Origin: Aralia elata
Lineage: Eukaryota > Streptophyta > Magnoliopsida > Apiales > Araliaceae
DNA: 64,000 nt
NCBI GenBank assembly: GCA_034770075.1
Contig: JAVJAP010000023.1
Coordinates: 62,001 to 126,000, forward strand
Direction: 5' to 3'
This document shows, piece after piece, positions 37,441-50,789 of this stretch. The notes below the pieces were generated by a model. It was given only the letters and a program-made list of their open reading frames with translations, was not told the origin of the DNA and made no database searches. Positions within the stretch are counted from its first letter, which is position 1. The number at the start of each line of letters is the position of its first letter. The translations under genes and the position numbers were made by a program.

Positions 37441-38760
37441 TAGAAACGGCTGCATACCTGCTTAACAATGGTACCTACCAAATCCGTCCCAAAGACTCCA
37501 TATGAGATATGGACAGGGAGGAAACCAAATCTTAAGTATGTTAAGACTTGGGGTTGTCCAGCTTATGTCAAAAAGGTTTTTGAGCAAGATAAAGCTAAAG
37601 ACTAGATCCGACAAGTGTAGATTTGTAGGTTACCCTAAAGAAACTGTAGGGTATTATTTCTATCATCCTACTGATCAAAAGGTGTTTGTAGCGAAAACAC
37701 GCTGCCTTCTTGGAAAAGGAGTTTATCCTTGAAGGGGTCAGTGGGAGTAAGATATATCTTGAAGAAGTTTCAAGAACCACAAAATACTACGGATCAAAGT
37801 CAGGTACCTGACCAAGTAGAAGGAACCTACTGTACCACTACCTATTCGTAAATCTGGAAGAGTACCGAAAGATACCTGATAGGTATGGATTCATCATAGA
37901 GGATGATGATGAGGTACGCATCATAGATGATGATGATCCATTGACTTACGAAGAGGCTATGAGTAGTGAAGACTCAGAGAAATGGCTAGAAGCCATGAAA
38001 AATCCGAGATGGACTCCATGTATGAAAACCAAGTATGGACTTTGGTTTCACCACCTGAGGGCATTAAGCCTATTGGGTGTAAATGGGTCTTTAAGAGAAA
38101 GATTGGAGCGGATGGCAAAGGTAGATACCTATAAGGCCCGACTGGTTGCAAAAGGTTTTCAAACAAAGACAAGGAGGTTGACTACGATGAAACCTTTTCA
38201 CCAGTAGCTATGCTCAAGTCCATTCGGATTTTGCTTGCAATTGCAGCTTATTATGACTACGAGATCTGACAAATGGACGTGGAAAACGGCCTTCCTCAAT
38301 GGAGAGCTTGAGGAGAATGTATATATGATACAGCCAGAGGGTTTTGTTTTCAACAGTTGGAACAAACCAAGTCTATAAGCTACAACGATCCATTTATGGA
38401 TTGAAGCAAGCTTCTCGAAGATGGAACATACCGTTTTGATGAAATAATCAAAAAGTTTGATTTTATCAAAAATGAGGATGAACCATGTGTGTACAAGAAG
38501 GTTAGTGGGAAGCGCTGTTTCATTCCTTGTATTATATGTTGATGACATATTACTAATATGGAATGATGTTTCCTATGCTACAGTCGAATCAAAATTTGGT
38601 TATCTAAACACTTCTCCCATGAAGGACTTATTGGGTGAGGCATCTTAATATTTTGGGGATAAAGATCTATAGAGATAGATCTAAAAAGGATGCTTGGCTT
38701 GACCCAAGGAAAGTTACATTGACTCGATGCTAAAGAGGTTTAGCATGGAAGATTCAAAGA
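37441..38760 (+). pseudogene. pol: Copia integrase C-terminus and reverse transcriptase, frameshifted
   Basis: The rest of the integrase and the RT, spread over all three frames. Recognisable pieces are 'KCRFVGYPKETVGYYFYHP' (37502-37732), 'MTYEEAMSSEDSEKWLEAMK' (37941 on), 'DTYKARLVAKGFQTK', and the RT active site YVDD followed by 'ILLIWND' (within 38457-38648). Several one-base indels separate them. Decay alone or assembly error could explain the dense indels; the 15458 copy of the same domain has only one. Confidence 0.85.
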
Positions 38761-39534
38761 GAGGTCTCATGCCGCTGAGCCATGGAATACATCTCTCCAA
38801 GAAACAGGCCCCAAAGACACCTGACGAGAGAGACCATATGAGTAAGATTCCTTATGCTTCCGCACTAGGAATCTATCATGTAACGGTAATGATATGTACT
38901 AGACCAGATGTCGCTCATGCACTTAGTGTAACAAGCAGATATCAGTCGAATCCAGGAGAAGAGCACTGAAAGGCAGTGAAAAACATCCTAAAGTACTTGA
39001 GAAGAACTAAGGATGTATTTCTTGTCTACGGTGGGTCTGAATTGAAACTAGAGGGCTATACAGACTCAAGTTTTCAAACGGACCAAGATGACTATAAATC
39101 CGTTTTAGGGTATGTGTTTACCTTAAACGGTGGCGCAGTGAGTTGGAAGAGTTCCAAGCAGCAAACAGTTGTTGATTCAGTGATAGAGGCAGAGTACATA
39201 GCTGCAAGTGAAGCTGCAAAGGAAGCTGTTTGGATGAAGAAGTTCATAACTGAACTTGGAGTGGTTCCTAGCATTAGAGGAGTTGTACCTTTATTCTGTG
39301 ACAACACCGGAGCTGTTGCGCAGGCTAAGGAACCCAGGTCTCATCAGAAATCCAAACACGTGTTGCGACGGTTTCATTTGATTAGAGAAATCATTGGAAG
39401 AGGAGATGTCACCCTGGAGCGTGTGGAACTCTCAAGACAAACATTGCAGATCCATTTACTAAAGCTTTAACTCAACAGCAGTTTTGATCGTCACTTAGAG
39501 AAGATGGGTATTAGATACCATGGCGATTGGCTTT
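38727..39534 (+). pseudogene. pol: Copia reverse transcriptase end and RNase H
   Basis: Three pieces follow one another: 38727-38969 ('MLKRFSMEDSKRGLMPLSHG', 'CTRPDVAHALSVTSRYQ'), a TGA at 38967-38969 where the related copy at 15706-16545 has Trp, and 38976-39470 (RNase H with 'GYTDSSFQTDQDD', 'EAEYIAASEAAKEAVWMKK', 'FCDNTGAVAQAKEP'). A frameshift near 39430 precedes the final 'GDWL' end at about 39534. The polypurine tract follows. Confidence 0.87.
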
Positions 39535-39539
39535 AGTGC

Positions 39540-39550
39540 AAGTGGGAGAT
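39540..39550 (+). promoter_or_regulatory. Copia polypurine tract
   Basis: 'aagtgggagat' lies directly before the 3' LTR start TGAAAGTAGT. The same tract precedes the LTR at 16560. It primes plus-strand DNA synthesis. Confidence 0.8.
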
Positions 39551-41443
39551 TGAAAGTAGTAATGCACACAAGCCAATCATATTTGATATGATGTAGCATA
39601 TATACTTTGTAATCTTATTCATTTATTAATAAAAGAATTGATTTTCTTAAAAGACATTTTATATTATCTACATGATGCTGTTATATTAAATGTGATAAAC
39701 CCATAGTTTTGAGCAATGCTTTTTAGAATCATGATGGTGATCATGCTAATGAGATCTAAATTCTAGATAGCTCACAAACTAAAATTGTTCCTAATCGTTG
39801 GATTACTAAATTGGGGATTAGTGAATCCGGATAGATTAGTACATACGTTGCTTGCTCTTAGGAAGAAGGATGATTGATCTTATAATTATTTGTGTGGAGA
39901 CACTAAAGCAAGTATGTAGGTGCTTATTAGAGAATAAGTTCACTGAACGTGGCTCGCTAAGGAATACCTAATGGAGTTTTACTCGCCTGTCAATAGGAAA
40001 TTCCTCTAGTGATAGTAGTAACAAGTGATCCTTGGACTTGAGATCATCATAGTAATCTTATGTATGATGAGTTATACATTTGACCATGTCCCTTAAGACC
40101 TTTGGGGTATATCAAAGGGTATGATTGGGTATAATAAGTTGTACATGGAGATAGGTGAATGATCAACAAAGAATCTACCACGTCTAGTAAAAGATGTGAA
40201 TGTCCTATGTGATTCGATAAATGACAACTCAGTAGTCCTTGGCCAAAGTAGAATGAAATTAGAAAGGAGTTTCTAATTTGCATTATTTAGAGTTGTGCAT
40301 TTGGGACTCGAAATGCATATAATTAAATAAAATAAGACTTTGACAGTAAAATCCATGTCTTATATTTAATTGGGACATTGTATAGTAGAAGGATTGAATT
40401 GTAAGGTAACTAATACATCAAAGGTTCTTTTGTGATTAATGTTGAAAATCTATATTATCTGGAAAGTCGTTGATCGCTAAGGGGGCTTACCCTTATTGTA
40501 AAATAAATATTATTTATTTAAATGAATTAAATAGTTTAATTTATTTATTTAAATAAGATTAGAATTGTTCTAATTGATATTTATTCACAACCAGTTTAAT
40601 ATGGAGAACCTAAAGGGTCACACACCGCAAAAAGGGAAATATTTATTTTAAGAAGTAAATGGCATAATTGTAATAATACAATAAGTTTAAGTGTATTTAA
40701 TTTAGTCTATGGAGATAGAATAAATTAAATAGCTTAATATTTATTATTTAATATTTTGGAAATATTAAATATAAATTAATAAGAGGAGTCTTATTATTAT
40801 TATTACTATTACTATTATTTAATTCCTAATAGGGATTGAGAATTAATTAATAGAACTATTATTTATTTCCTAATAGGGATTGTGAATTAATTAATAGAAG
40901 TACTCTCTCACGAATTCCTAATTGGATTAGGAGCATAATTAATTAAAGGAGTTTAATTAGAATATAAATCTTAAATCCTAAATAGTTTAGGGAAGGGTTA
41001 TTCCTAAATCTATAAATAAGAAGAGTCTTATCATAGATTAGGGTTACACACTCTTGCATAAGATTTGTGGAGAGTACTTGCAATTTCTATAGAGATAGAA
41101 ACTAGGGTTTTTGCCAAACACCCAACTTCTTGAATACTTGTTCTTCCTAGGTGGATCACCTCTAGATGCCAAACACTTGGGTGGCTAACGTTGATCAAAG
41201 GAAGGAATCACACCGTTGAATTCGAGGATAACACGAAGGACTAGGAGTTGAACTTGTACCCGAGGAAGCTTTGTTCTACAAGGGTATAATTTTTATTCTC
41301 TTTCTCTTTCATTTATATCGTTAATTGAGCACATTGATCGATCATGGTGATGGTTTGCATAAAAATTTTAAAATCCGTTTTATCGCGCTTCCGCACTATT
41401 TATGTAATCAGATTGCATGTTCGCGCTATATACAAACCTAACA
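39551..41443 (+). mobile_element. Copia 3' LTR
   Basis: An uninterrupted 1893-base LTR, TGAAAGTAGT to ACCTAACA, co-linear with the pieces of the 5' LTR. It has a TATA box at 41011-41018 and two TTATTA/CTATTA microsatellites near 40800. A minus-strand open frame at 40047-40283 recurs in other LTR copies but carries no domain and reads across non-coding LTR. The TSD AGATG follows at 41444. Confidence 0.93.
41011..41018 (+). promoter_or_regulatory. Copia 3' LTR TATA box
   Basis: TATAAATA at the same LTR position as at 1580 and 33467. It could in principle drive read-through transcription into the flanking satellite. Confidence 0.5.
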
Positions 41444-44400
41444 AGATGTCCACATCGTTTTGAACGCGATAGTGATGGTGTTACTCCTTTTGATGCTAAG
41501 CAAACAAGAACGAAGTAATAAGACTCGTAATCACCTCTTTTTTGACAATTTGAAGGAACTAATTAAACAATAAGAAGGTCTCTCTAAATCAAGTCTCGTG
41601 TGAGATGTAAGCATCGTTTTGAACGCGATAGTGATGCGATTGCTCCTTTTGATGCTAATCAAAGTAGAATAAAGTATCACCTCTTTATTTTACAATTTGA
41701 AGGAACTAATGAAACAATAAGAAGGTCTTCCTAAATCATAACTTGTGCGAGATGTACACATCGTTTTGACCGCAATAGTGATGGGATTGCTCCTTTTGAT
41801 GACAATCAAACTAGAACGAACTAATAGGACTGCTAATCACCTCTTTCTTTGATAATTTGAAGGAACGAATGAAACAAAAAGGTCTCCCTAAATCATGACT
41901 TGTGTGAGATGTGCACATCGTTTTGAACGCGATAGTGATGATATTACTCCTTTTGATGCTAATCCAACTAAAACAAAGTAATAGGACTCCTAATCACCTC
42001 TTTCTTTGACAATTTGAGAGAACGAATGAAACAATAAGAAGGTCTCCGTAAATCATGACTTGTGTGAGATGTACACATCGTTTTGAACGCGACAGTGATG
42101 GGATTACTCCTTTTGATGTTAATCAAACTAGAACGAAGTAATAGGACTGACCTCTTTATTTTACAATTTGAAAGAACTAATGAAACAATAAGAAGGTCTC
42201 CCTAAATCATAACTTGTGCGAGATGTACACATCGTTTTGAACGCAATAGTAATGGGATTGCTCTTTTCGACGCTAATCAAACTAGAACGAACTAATAGGA
42301 CTACTAATCACCTCTTTTTTGACAATTTGAAGGAACGAATCAAACAATAAGAAGGTCTCCCTAAATCATGACTTGTGTGAGATGTACACATCGTTTTGAA
42401 CGCAATAGTGATGGGATTGCTCCTTTTGATGCTAATCCAACTAGAACGAAATAATAGGACTCCCAATCACCTCTTTCTTTGACAATTTGAAAGAACGAAT
42501 GAAACAATAAGAAGGTATCCCTAAATCAAGTCTTGTGTGAGATGTAAGCATCGTTTTGAACGCGATAGTGATGCGATTGCTCCTTTTGATGCTAATCAAA
42601 CTAGAACAAAGTATCTACTCTTTCTTTGACAATTTGAAGGAACTAATAAAACAATAAGAAAGTCTCCTAAAATCATGACTTGTGTAAAATGTACACATCG
42701 TTTTGAACACGATACTGATGGGATTGCTCCTTTTGATACCAATCAAACTAAAGCGAAGTAATAGGACTTCTAATCACCTCTTTCTTTGACAATTTGAAGG
42801 AACGAACCAAACAATAAGAAGGTCTCCCTAAATCATGACTTGTGTGAGATGTACACATTGGTTTTAATTTAATAGTGATGGGATTGCTCCTTTTGATGCT
42901 AATCCAACTAAAACGAAGTAATAGGATTCCTAATCACTTCTTTTTTGACAATTTGAAGGAACGAATGAAACAATAAGAAGGTCTCCGTAAATCATGACTT
43001 GTGTGAGATGTACACATCGTTTTGAACGCGATAGTGATGGGATTACTCCTTTTGATGCTTGTCAAACTAGAACGAACTAATAGGACTGACCTCTTTATTT
43101 TACAATTTGAAGAAACTAATGAAACAATAAGAAGGTCTCCCTAAATCATAACTTGTGTGAGATGTAAACATCGTTTTGAACACGATACTGATGGGATTGC
43201 TCCTTTTGATACCAATCAAACTAAAGCGAAGTAATAGGACTTCTAATCACCTCTTTCTTTGACAATTTGAAGGAACGAATCAAACAATAAGAAGGTCTCC
43301 CTAAATCATGACTTGTGTGAGATGTACACATCGTTTTGAATACGATAGTGATGGTATTACTCCTTTAGATGCTAAGCAAACTATAACGAAGTAATAGGAC
43401 TCCCAATCACCTCTTTTTTGACAATTTGAAGGAACTAATTAAACAATAAGAATGTCTTCGTTAATCAAGTCTCGTGTGAGATGTGAGCATCGTTTTGAAT
43501 GCGATAGTGATGCGATTGCTCCTTTTGATGCTAATCAAACTAGAACAAAGTATCACCTATTTCTTTGACAATTTGAAGGAACTAAAAAAATAATAAGAAA
43601 GTCTCCTAAAATCATGACTTGTGTGAGATGTACACATTGGTTTTAATTCAGTAGTGATGGGATTGCTCCTTTTGATGCTAATCCAACTAAAACGAAGTAA
43701 TAGGATTCCTAATCACTTCTTTTTTGACAATTTGAAGGAACGAATGAAACAATAAGAAGGTATCCCTAAATTATGACTTGTGTGAGATGTACACATCGTT
43801 TTGAACGCGATAGTGATGGGATTGATCCTTTTGATGCTAATCAAACTAGAACGAAGTAATAGGACTGACCTCTTTATTTTACAATTTGAAGGAACTAATG
43901 AAACAATAAGAAGGTCTCCCTAAATCATAACTTGTGCGAGATGTACACATCGTTTTGAACGCGATAGTAATGGGATTGCTCTTTTTGACGCTAATCAAAC
44001 TAGAACGAACTAATAGGATTGCTAAACACCTCTTTCTTTTACAATTTGAAGGAATGAATCAAATAATAAGATGGTCTCCCTAAATCATGACTTGTGTGAG
44101 ATGTCCACATCGTTTTGAACGCGATAGTGATGGTGTTACTCCTTTTGATGCTAAGCAAACAAGAACAAAGTAATAGGACTCGTAATCACCTCTTTTTTGA
44201 CAATTTGAAGAAACTAATTAAACAATAAGAAGGTCTCCCTAAATCAAGTCTCGTGTGAGATGTAAGCATCGTTTTGAACGTGATAGTGATGCGATTGCTC
44301 CTTTTGATGCTAATCAAACTAGAACAAAGTATCAACTCTTTCTTTGACAATTTGAAGGAACTAATAAAACAATAAGAAAGTCTCCTAAAATCATGACTTG

Positions 44401-45584
44401 TGTAAGATGTACACATCGTTTTGAACGTGATACTGATGGGATTTCTCCTTTTGATGCCAATCAAACTAAAGCGAAGTAATAGGACTTCTAATCACCTCTT
44501 TCTTTGACAATTTGATGGAACGAATCAAACAATAAGAAGGTCTCCCTAAATCATGACTTGTGTGAGATGTACACATTGGTTTTAATTCAATAGTGATGGG
44601 ATTGCTCCTTTTGATGCTAATCCAACTAAAACGAAGTAATAGGATTCCTAATCACTTCTTTTTTGACAATTTGAAGGAACGAATGAAACAATAAGAAGGT
44701 CTTCGTAAATCATGACTTGTGTGAGATGTACACATCGTTTTGAACGCGATAGTGATGGGATTACTCCTTTTGATGCTAATCAAACTAGAACGAACTAATA
44801 AGACTAGCCTCTTTATTTTACAATTTGAAGGAACTAATGAAACAATAAGAAGGTCTCCCTAAATCATAACTTGTGCGAGATGTACACATCGTTTTGAACG
44901 CGATAGTGATGGGATTGCTCTTTTTGACGCTAATCAAACTAGAACGAACTAATAGGACTGCTAAACACCTCTTTCTTTGACAATTTGAAGGAATGAATCA
45001 AACAATAAGATGGTCTCCCTAAATCATGATTTGTGTGAGATGTCCACATCGTTTTGAACGCGATAGTGATGGTGTTACTCCTTTTGATGCTAAGCAAACA
45101 AGAACGAAGTAATAGGACTCGTAATCACCTCTTTTTTGACAATTTGAAGGAACTAATTAAACAATAAGAAGGTCTCCCTAAATCAAGTCTTGTGTGAGAT
45201 GTAAGCATCGTTTTGAACGCGATAGTGATGCGATTGCTCCTTTTGATGCTAATCAAACTAGAACAAAGTATTACCTCTTTCTTTGACAATTTGAAGGAAC
45301 TAATAAAACAATAAGAAAGTCTCCTAAAATCATGACTTGTGTGAGATGTACACATCGTTTTGAACGCGATAGTGATGGGATTGCTCCTTTTGATGCCAAT
45401 CAAACTAAAGCGAAGTAATAGGACTTCTAATCACCTCTTTCTTTGATAATTTGAAGGAACGAATGAAACAATAAGAAGGTCTCCCTAAATCATGACTTGT
45501 GTGAGATGTACACATCGTTTTGAACGCGATAGTGATGGGATTGCTCCTTTTGATGCTAATCCAACTAAAACAAAGTAATAGAAC
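41444..45584 (-). repeat. satellite array, minus orientation
   Basis: This continues the array at 24953. The monomer split by Copia resumes with 'agatgtccacatcg'. The sequence is clean here and shows the higher-order order well. From 44101, starts at 44260, 44407, 44567, 44726, 44880 and 45040 give spacings of 159, 147, 160, 159, 154 and 160, total 939; the next unit begins 159 and 147 again (45199, 45346). Open frames of 92 codons (44186-44464, 45125-45403) are products of the repeat. Confidence 0.95.
45580..45584. repeat. target-site duplication of second solo LTR (left)
   Basis: AGAAC precedes the LTR and recurs at 49559-49563. Joining the flanks restores 'aagtaatagaactcctaatc' of the monomer. 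Confidence 0.85.
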
Positions 45585-48500
45585 TGTGACGCCCCCAAAT
45601 CCGGGTTACCTTAACCTCGGGTCTGGTGAATCACGATACATCTCATTCTACACCTGTCAACAACTTATTGCAGAATAATAAAAATATTAACATTGATATG
45701 ATATAAATATTGTCGTCCCAAGCCTCAAAACCATAACTAGAACATAATCTTACTACAAGAATGTAATTACAATGATATTACAACAAATCCTAATCTAGTA
45801 CCAGGCACGAAAACCTTTAATAATACCCTTATGATCAAGGTTGAATAAATACCATGATCATCTACAGAATCTCCTATGTGAACACATGGTTCAAATTCTG
45901 ACTTTATTCGATCCCTGAATATTCGCAAAGTTATTCAACAGCTATACATTCATTACAAAAATGTCCTTTATACATCATTGTCATCCTTGTAGTTTACTGT
46001 AACAAATAACTAACGTAATCACATCTTAACTACCATAATGGATAACCTCCATTTTTAACTCAAGGTTTATACAGTCAAATTCACGTACATCATATACCGT
46101 CATCACGACTAAGTAATTACAATAAATAAATATTTAGCAACCTTCCTGTTTCCATGCCTCTCTAATCCTTATCACCACGATATCAAGATAACTACATTGC
46201 ATCGTAAAATCTGCAAAAGTTTTAATTTTGCAAGAATGAGCACGACGGCTCAGCAAGAACTAATAGTTTTCACATTTCATGCTTCACGTAACACATAAGT
46301 TTGCATTTATCCATGCATCATGATTCTCATACTATGCATTTTACTCATTCATTATAAATCTTATGCAATTCATCTATATATATGCATCATGTATCTCATA
46401 GCATACTTCATGCATCTCACATTGTATATTCACAGTAGATCAAGTTCCATGTAGAACAATATAGTCACATAATCGCACATTGTGCACACTTTAATCATGC
46501 TCGCATATAATCCACATAATACGGAAAGATTTAGTAATCAAGTCATGTACATCAATACATTTAAACAAGTTAACAAGTTACTGAAAGAACTTGCCTTTAA
46601 GTGTTCCTTGCCAAATTATGATGGCTCGTCCTTCAAATATCCTACACAATTTATTTAACAATAAAATACCAATTAGTCACTAAAAAGGCTTCATATAATG
46701 GTTTACAATATAACAACTCTTATCTCATCGATCCTTATTGGCTTATAATAATCCTACTTCATGTCTTATAATGTTCATTTTGTTTAAATCGAAACACTAT
46801 ATAAGTCCATTAACACTTGCCATGGCGTTTCGACGTTTACCCGTCTCACGCCTAATTCACCTCTTTTACATGTGCTTAACATGCTCATACATTGGGTTAT
46901 AATACACTATCATGTTTCATTATTATTAGAAACAAAATATTAAACAAAGTTATACACACTTGTCGCGGCGTTACGACGCTTGCACGCCCATACGCCACAC
47001 TTGTTTACTCGAACGCCCAAGTGATACGCAATTGCGTACGCCTAACACGCCCATTCGAATTGTCCAATACCCAATGGTTAATGTTAAGTATCATTATAAA
47101 TCATAATAATCATGTTTTAGAACTTAGAACATCATTTAACAATTTCGGGAGCATTATACTATCCACACACGCATGACCGACACCTACCGTTTGCACAATA
47201 GCCCTAAAAACGGTTAATTTCAAAATTGTTCCAAGTAATAAATTTCAATTCTAATTAATGGATATTGTAGGTCTATCTCTAAACTTTCCGGATCATCTTG
47301 AATCGCCTAAATCCGAGTCCATATGAGAAAGTTATGGTCATTTTCCCAACGGACGTCGAAGCTGAGTCGGGCAGCGCACACGCGGGCGGGCGGCACCAGG
47401 CGCACGGCGTGCGGCAGTGCGCGCGCGCGGGCGCACCGGGCCTTGGTGCGGGCGCGCGGCTGGCCTGGTGGCCCTTGTCAGACATCGCGATTTTGACCCT
47501 CCTTCACTCCAAACCTCATAACCTCTTCTCTAGACCTTTAAATTGGTCCGTTCCGGACTCTATGGACTCCTAAGACATAGAGCCACAACATATCAAAAAT
47601 TCAAAGCTACCCATTAACATTAACATGGCCGAATCTTAGGCCAAAGTATCAACTCATGCTCTGTTTTGAATGTTCTAAGTGTTCTTCACTAAAATCATCA
47701 CCAAATCTTTGTTTTAACACCTTTTTACTCGATTCCAGTTGGATTAACTTTGTAACCCTTGGAACTACAATATCATAACAACAAATAAACACAACAAACA
47801 AGGAATCATAGCTATAAAGTCCTCTAAATTCGTCCATAACAGTCCATAGTCCATTTTTGTCCATTGTTCTTCATGTTCTTCATCCTTTATGTAAAGGTAA
47901 GGATTTCTTTGATGTTTGTTCCACTTTGATGTTATTAATGGCTTACAAGGTGTCTTGGTAACAATATTAAACAACCACAACCAACAATTACAACAAAAAT
48001 TGCAAGAAATGCTCAAACCCAATGGTTTGAGCTCAAGAACACATAGAACTCGAAAATCCTATCAAAATCACATGGAATGAATTTGTTGGTTGATTGTTTA
48101 CCTTGTAAATCCTCTCTAGGTGCTAAGAAACTTGTTAGGTTCGATTGGATTGAGCTCCTCCTCTCTTCTCCCGCTCACTTTGCTTCTTGTTCTTTTGTGT
48201 TCTTCTTCCTCTTCTTTTCTTGTTCTTCTATTTCTTCTTCTCTAATTGCAGCACTCTCTCTCTCTCACAATCTCTCTCTATATTTTTCCAGAAATTTCAA
48301 AATGGAATGCTAGAGGAAAGAAGGCGGACAATGGAAATGGAGGAGTGAAGAGAGTTGGTGGCTTTGGGTGAATGAGAGGGAGTGGCTCAAGAAAGTTCAA
48401 TAATTTGGAAAATTAATGTATTGAGCCTAACAAAATAGCAGCATGCTGCCGCCTATACACTCTACTCTCTCATCTAATTGGTCCAAAGGTTTAGGTTGGT

Positions 48501-49558
48501 TCCCATTTAGAGTAACAAGCCAAAATAAATACCCAAATACACAAAAATATAACCGAAAACTCCCACTTTTGTACCAAAACTGGTAAATAACTCCACCCAA
48601 AATTAAAATGGGTACTCCCATAAATTATTGGGACACATAAAAATAATTATTATGGGATTTGATCAAATATTCGGAACAGTCATATAATCTATTTCGGATA
48701 CCGAATAAAACACGATTGGGCTCAAAATGGAAATCTGACACTTGGAAAAATTATTCGCACGCATACACGTATTTATGAAATTATTTAACAACAAAAAAGA
48801 CACAAAAATTTTATGGCGTGAATAGTGCCTCGGAAAACGTGCCATGTGAATAGTGATTTTGCGATCTTTCGCAAAATCAATTATTCACTCCTACGGTTTA
48901 ATAACGCATAAAACTTCATACATTGACATCATCCAGGTTATAAAATAACCTTAAAGGACATCACATAAAAACAATATTTAATCCATTAATAATATTAATA
49001 AACCCAAATTACAAGGGTATTCACGATTCGCGATCGCTACTCTTCCCGATTAACTCCCCATAATCATATACATCAACGCACATATATCTCACCCATATTT
49101 TGGGTTAGCGTCTTTACAATAACTCGTCCAATAATATTATCCTTCAACTATTTATTTAATCCAATAAGTAGTACTCTAGCGATATTTCTCGAATCCGCCA
49201 AATTAGCTAATACGAAAACTTTCATACTCACTAATCATCGTCTACACATAATCTAGGTTATAATATAACCTTTAAACACTTACCACATAATATTATCAAT
49301 AAAAGTCTATTTTATTCAATAATATTCATAAGCTCGAATTATCAAGCTACCCATGACTCGCGATCGTTACAATAATTAACTATTAACTCATTCATTCCGA
49401 ATCTGTGTATATATTTCACATTTATATATATACATATTAAGCCCACCAAAAATCACATAGATATATATAACACATATATATTGAAACTCGAATCATAATA
49501 AGAATTATTCTATATTAAATTCTTATTATAATTATTCTCGAAAATCTAGGTTGTCACA
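45585..49558 (-). mobile_element. solo Gypsy-type LTR (3.97 kb)
   Basis: The plus strand starts TGTGACGCCC and ends GGTTGTCACA with a 5 bp TSD, and no coding domain lies inside, so it is a solo LTR read on the minus strand. The CCCCCAAATCC terminal block is shared with the other Gypsy LTRs, but the interior differs from the 28530 copy. It has a very GC-rich patch at about 47355-47475, a (CT)n run near 48250-48290, and a diverged internal duplication. Open frames at 46892-48845 cross these features on both strands and show no domain. Confidence 0.88.
48900..49380. repeat. diverged direct duplication within solo LTR
   Basis: Two related blocks sit about 300-340 bases apart. Both carry 'aggttata.aataacct', 'acat.acataa', a run of 'aataat' words and 'tcgcgatcg' (49028 and 49368). 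It lies at the LTR's own 5' end, suggesting a duplicated U3 start. Confidence 0.55.
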
Positions 49559-50744
49559 AGAACTCCTAATCACCTCTTTCTTTGACAATTTGAAAGAACG
49601 AATGAAATAATAAGAAGGTCTCCGTAAATCATGACTTGTGTGAGATGTACACATCGTTTTGAACGCGACAGTAATGGGATTGCTCTTTTTGATGCTAATA
49701 AAACTAGAACGAAGTAATAGGACTGACCTCTTTATTTTACAATTTGAAAGAACTAATGAAACAATAAGAAGGTCTCCCTAAATAATAACTTGTGCGAGAT
49801 GTACACATCGTTTTGAACCCAATAGTGATGGGATTGCTCTTTTCGACGCTAATCAAACTAGAACGAACTAATAGGACTAATAATCACCTCTTTCTTTGAC
49901 AATTTGAAGGAACGAATCAAATAATAAGAAGGTCTCCCTAAATCATGACTTGTGTGAGATGTACACATTGGTTTTAATTCGATAGTGATGGGATTGCTCC
50001 TTTTGATGCTAATCCAACTAAAACGAAGTAATAGGATTCCTAATCACTTCTTTTTTGACAATTTGAAGGAACGAATGAAACAATAAGAAGGTCTCCGTAA
50101 ATCATGACTTCTGTGAGATGTACACATCGTTTTGAACGCGATAGTGATGTAATTGCTCCTTTTGATGCTAATCCAACTAGTACGAAGTAATAGGACTCCT
50201 AATCACCTCTTTCTTTGACAATTTGAAATAACGAATGAAACAATAAGAAGGTCTCCCTAAATCATGACTTGTGTGAGATGTACACATCGTTTTGAATGCG
50301 ATAGTAATGGGATTACTCCTTTTGATGCTAATCAAACTAGAACGAAGTAATAGGACTGACCTCTTTATTTTACAATTTGAAGGAACTAACGAAACAATAA
50401 GAAGGTCTCCCTAAATCATAACTTGTGCTAGATGTACACATCGTTTTGAATGCGATAGTGATGGGATTGCTCTTTTTGACGCTAATCAAACTAGAACGAA
50501 CTAATAGGACTGCTAAACACCTCTTTCTTTGACAATTTGAAGGAATGAATCAAACAATAAGATGGTCTCCCTAAATCATGACTTGTGTGAGTTGTACACA
50601 TCGTTTTGAACACGATAGTGATGGTATTACTCCTTTTGATGCTAAGCAAACTATAACGAAGTAATAGGACTCCTAATCACCTCTTTTTTGACAATTTGAA
50701 GGAACTAATTAAACAATAAGAAGGTCTCCCTAAATCAAGTCTCG
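49559..50744 (-). repeat. satellite array, minus orientation
   Basis: This continues the array after the solo LTR with the same monomer types and order, and ends in the monomer type with 'aagtctcg' at the LINE insertion site. Confidence 0.95.
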
Positions 50745-50745
50745 C

Positions 50746-50789
50746 GGAGCATTTTTAGTGCCCCTCCAAATGTTACTAGTGGGAGTCGA
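50746..50789 (-). mobile_element. SINE fragment fused to LINE 5' end
   Basis: Forty-four bases match 25560-25603 of the reverse SINE copy ('gagcat', 'ttagtgcccctccaa', 'actagtg.gagtcga') with few differences. It is antisense SINE relative to the LINE and lies inside the same TSD. Confidence 0.75.

Larger units (their letters stand above)
24954..41443 (+). mobile_element. Ty1/Copia retrotransposon with nested insertions
   Basis: This is a full-length Copia-type LTR element inserted in the satellite, with a 5 bp TSD, matching LTRs (1.89 kb without insertions), a primer-binding site and polypurine tract. Its domain order is gag, zinc knuckle, protease, integrase, RT, RNase H, which defines Ty1/Copia. 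The 5' LTR has received a SINE and a LINE, and the LINE in turn a solo LTR. The coding region has two in-frame stops and several frameshifts, so the element is not autonomous now. The long LTRs and the RT and RNase H motifs suggest the Angela/TAR/Tork side of Copia, but the clade is not certain. Confidence 0.92.

Noticed and set aside
47279..47573. Alanine/arginine-rich frames on both strands
   Set aside because: They are caused by the GC-rich patch in the solo LTR, with no start context or homology.
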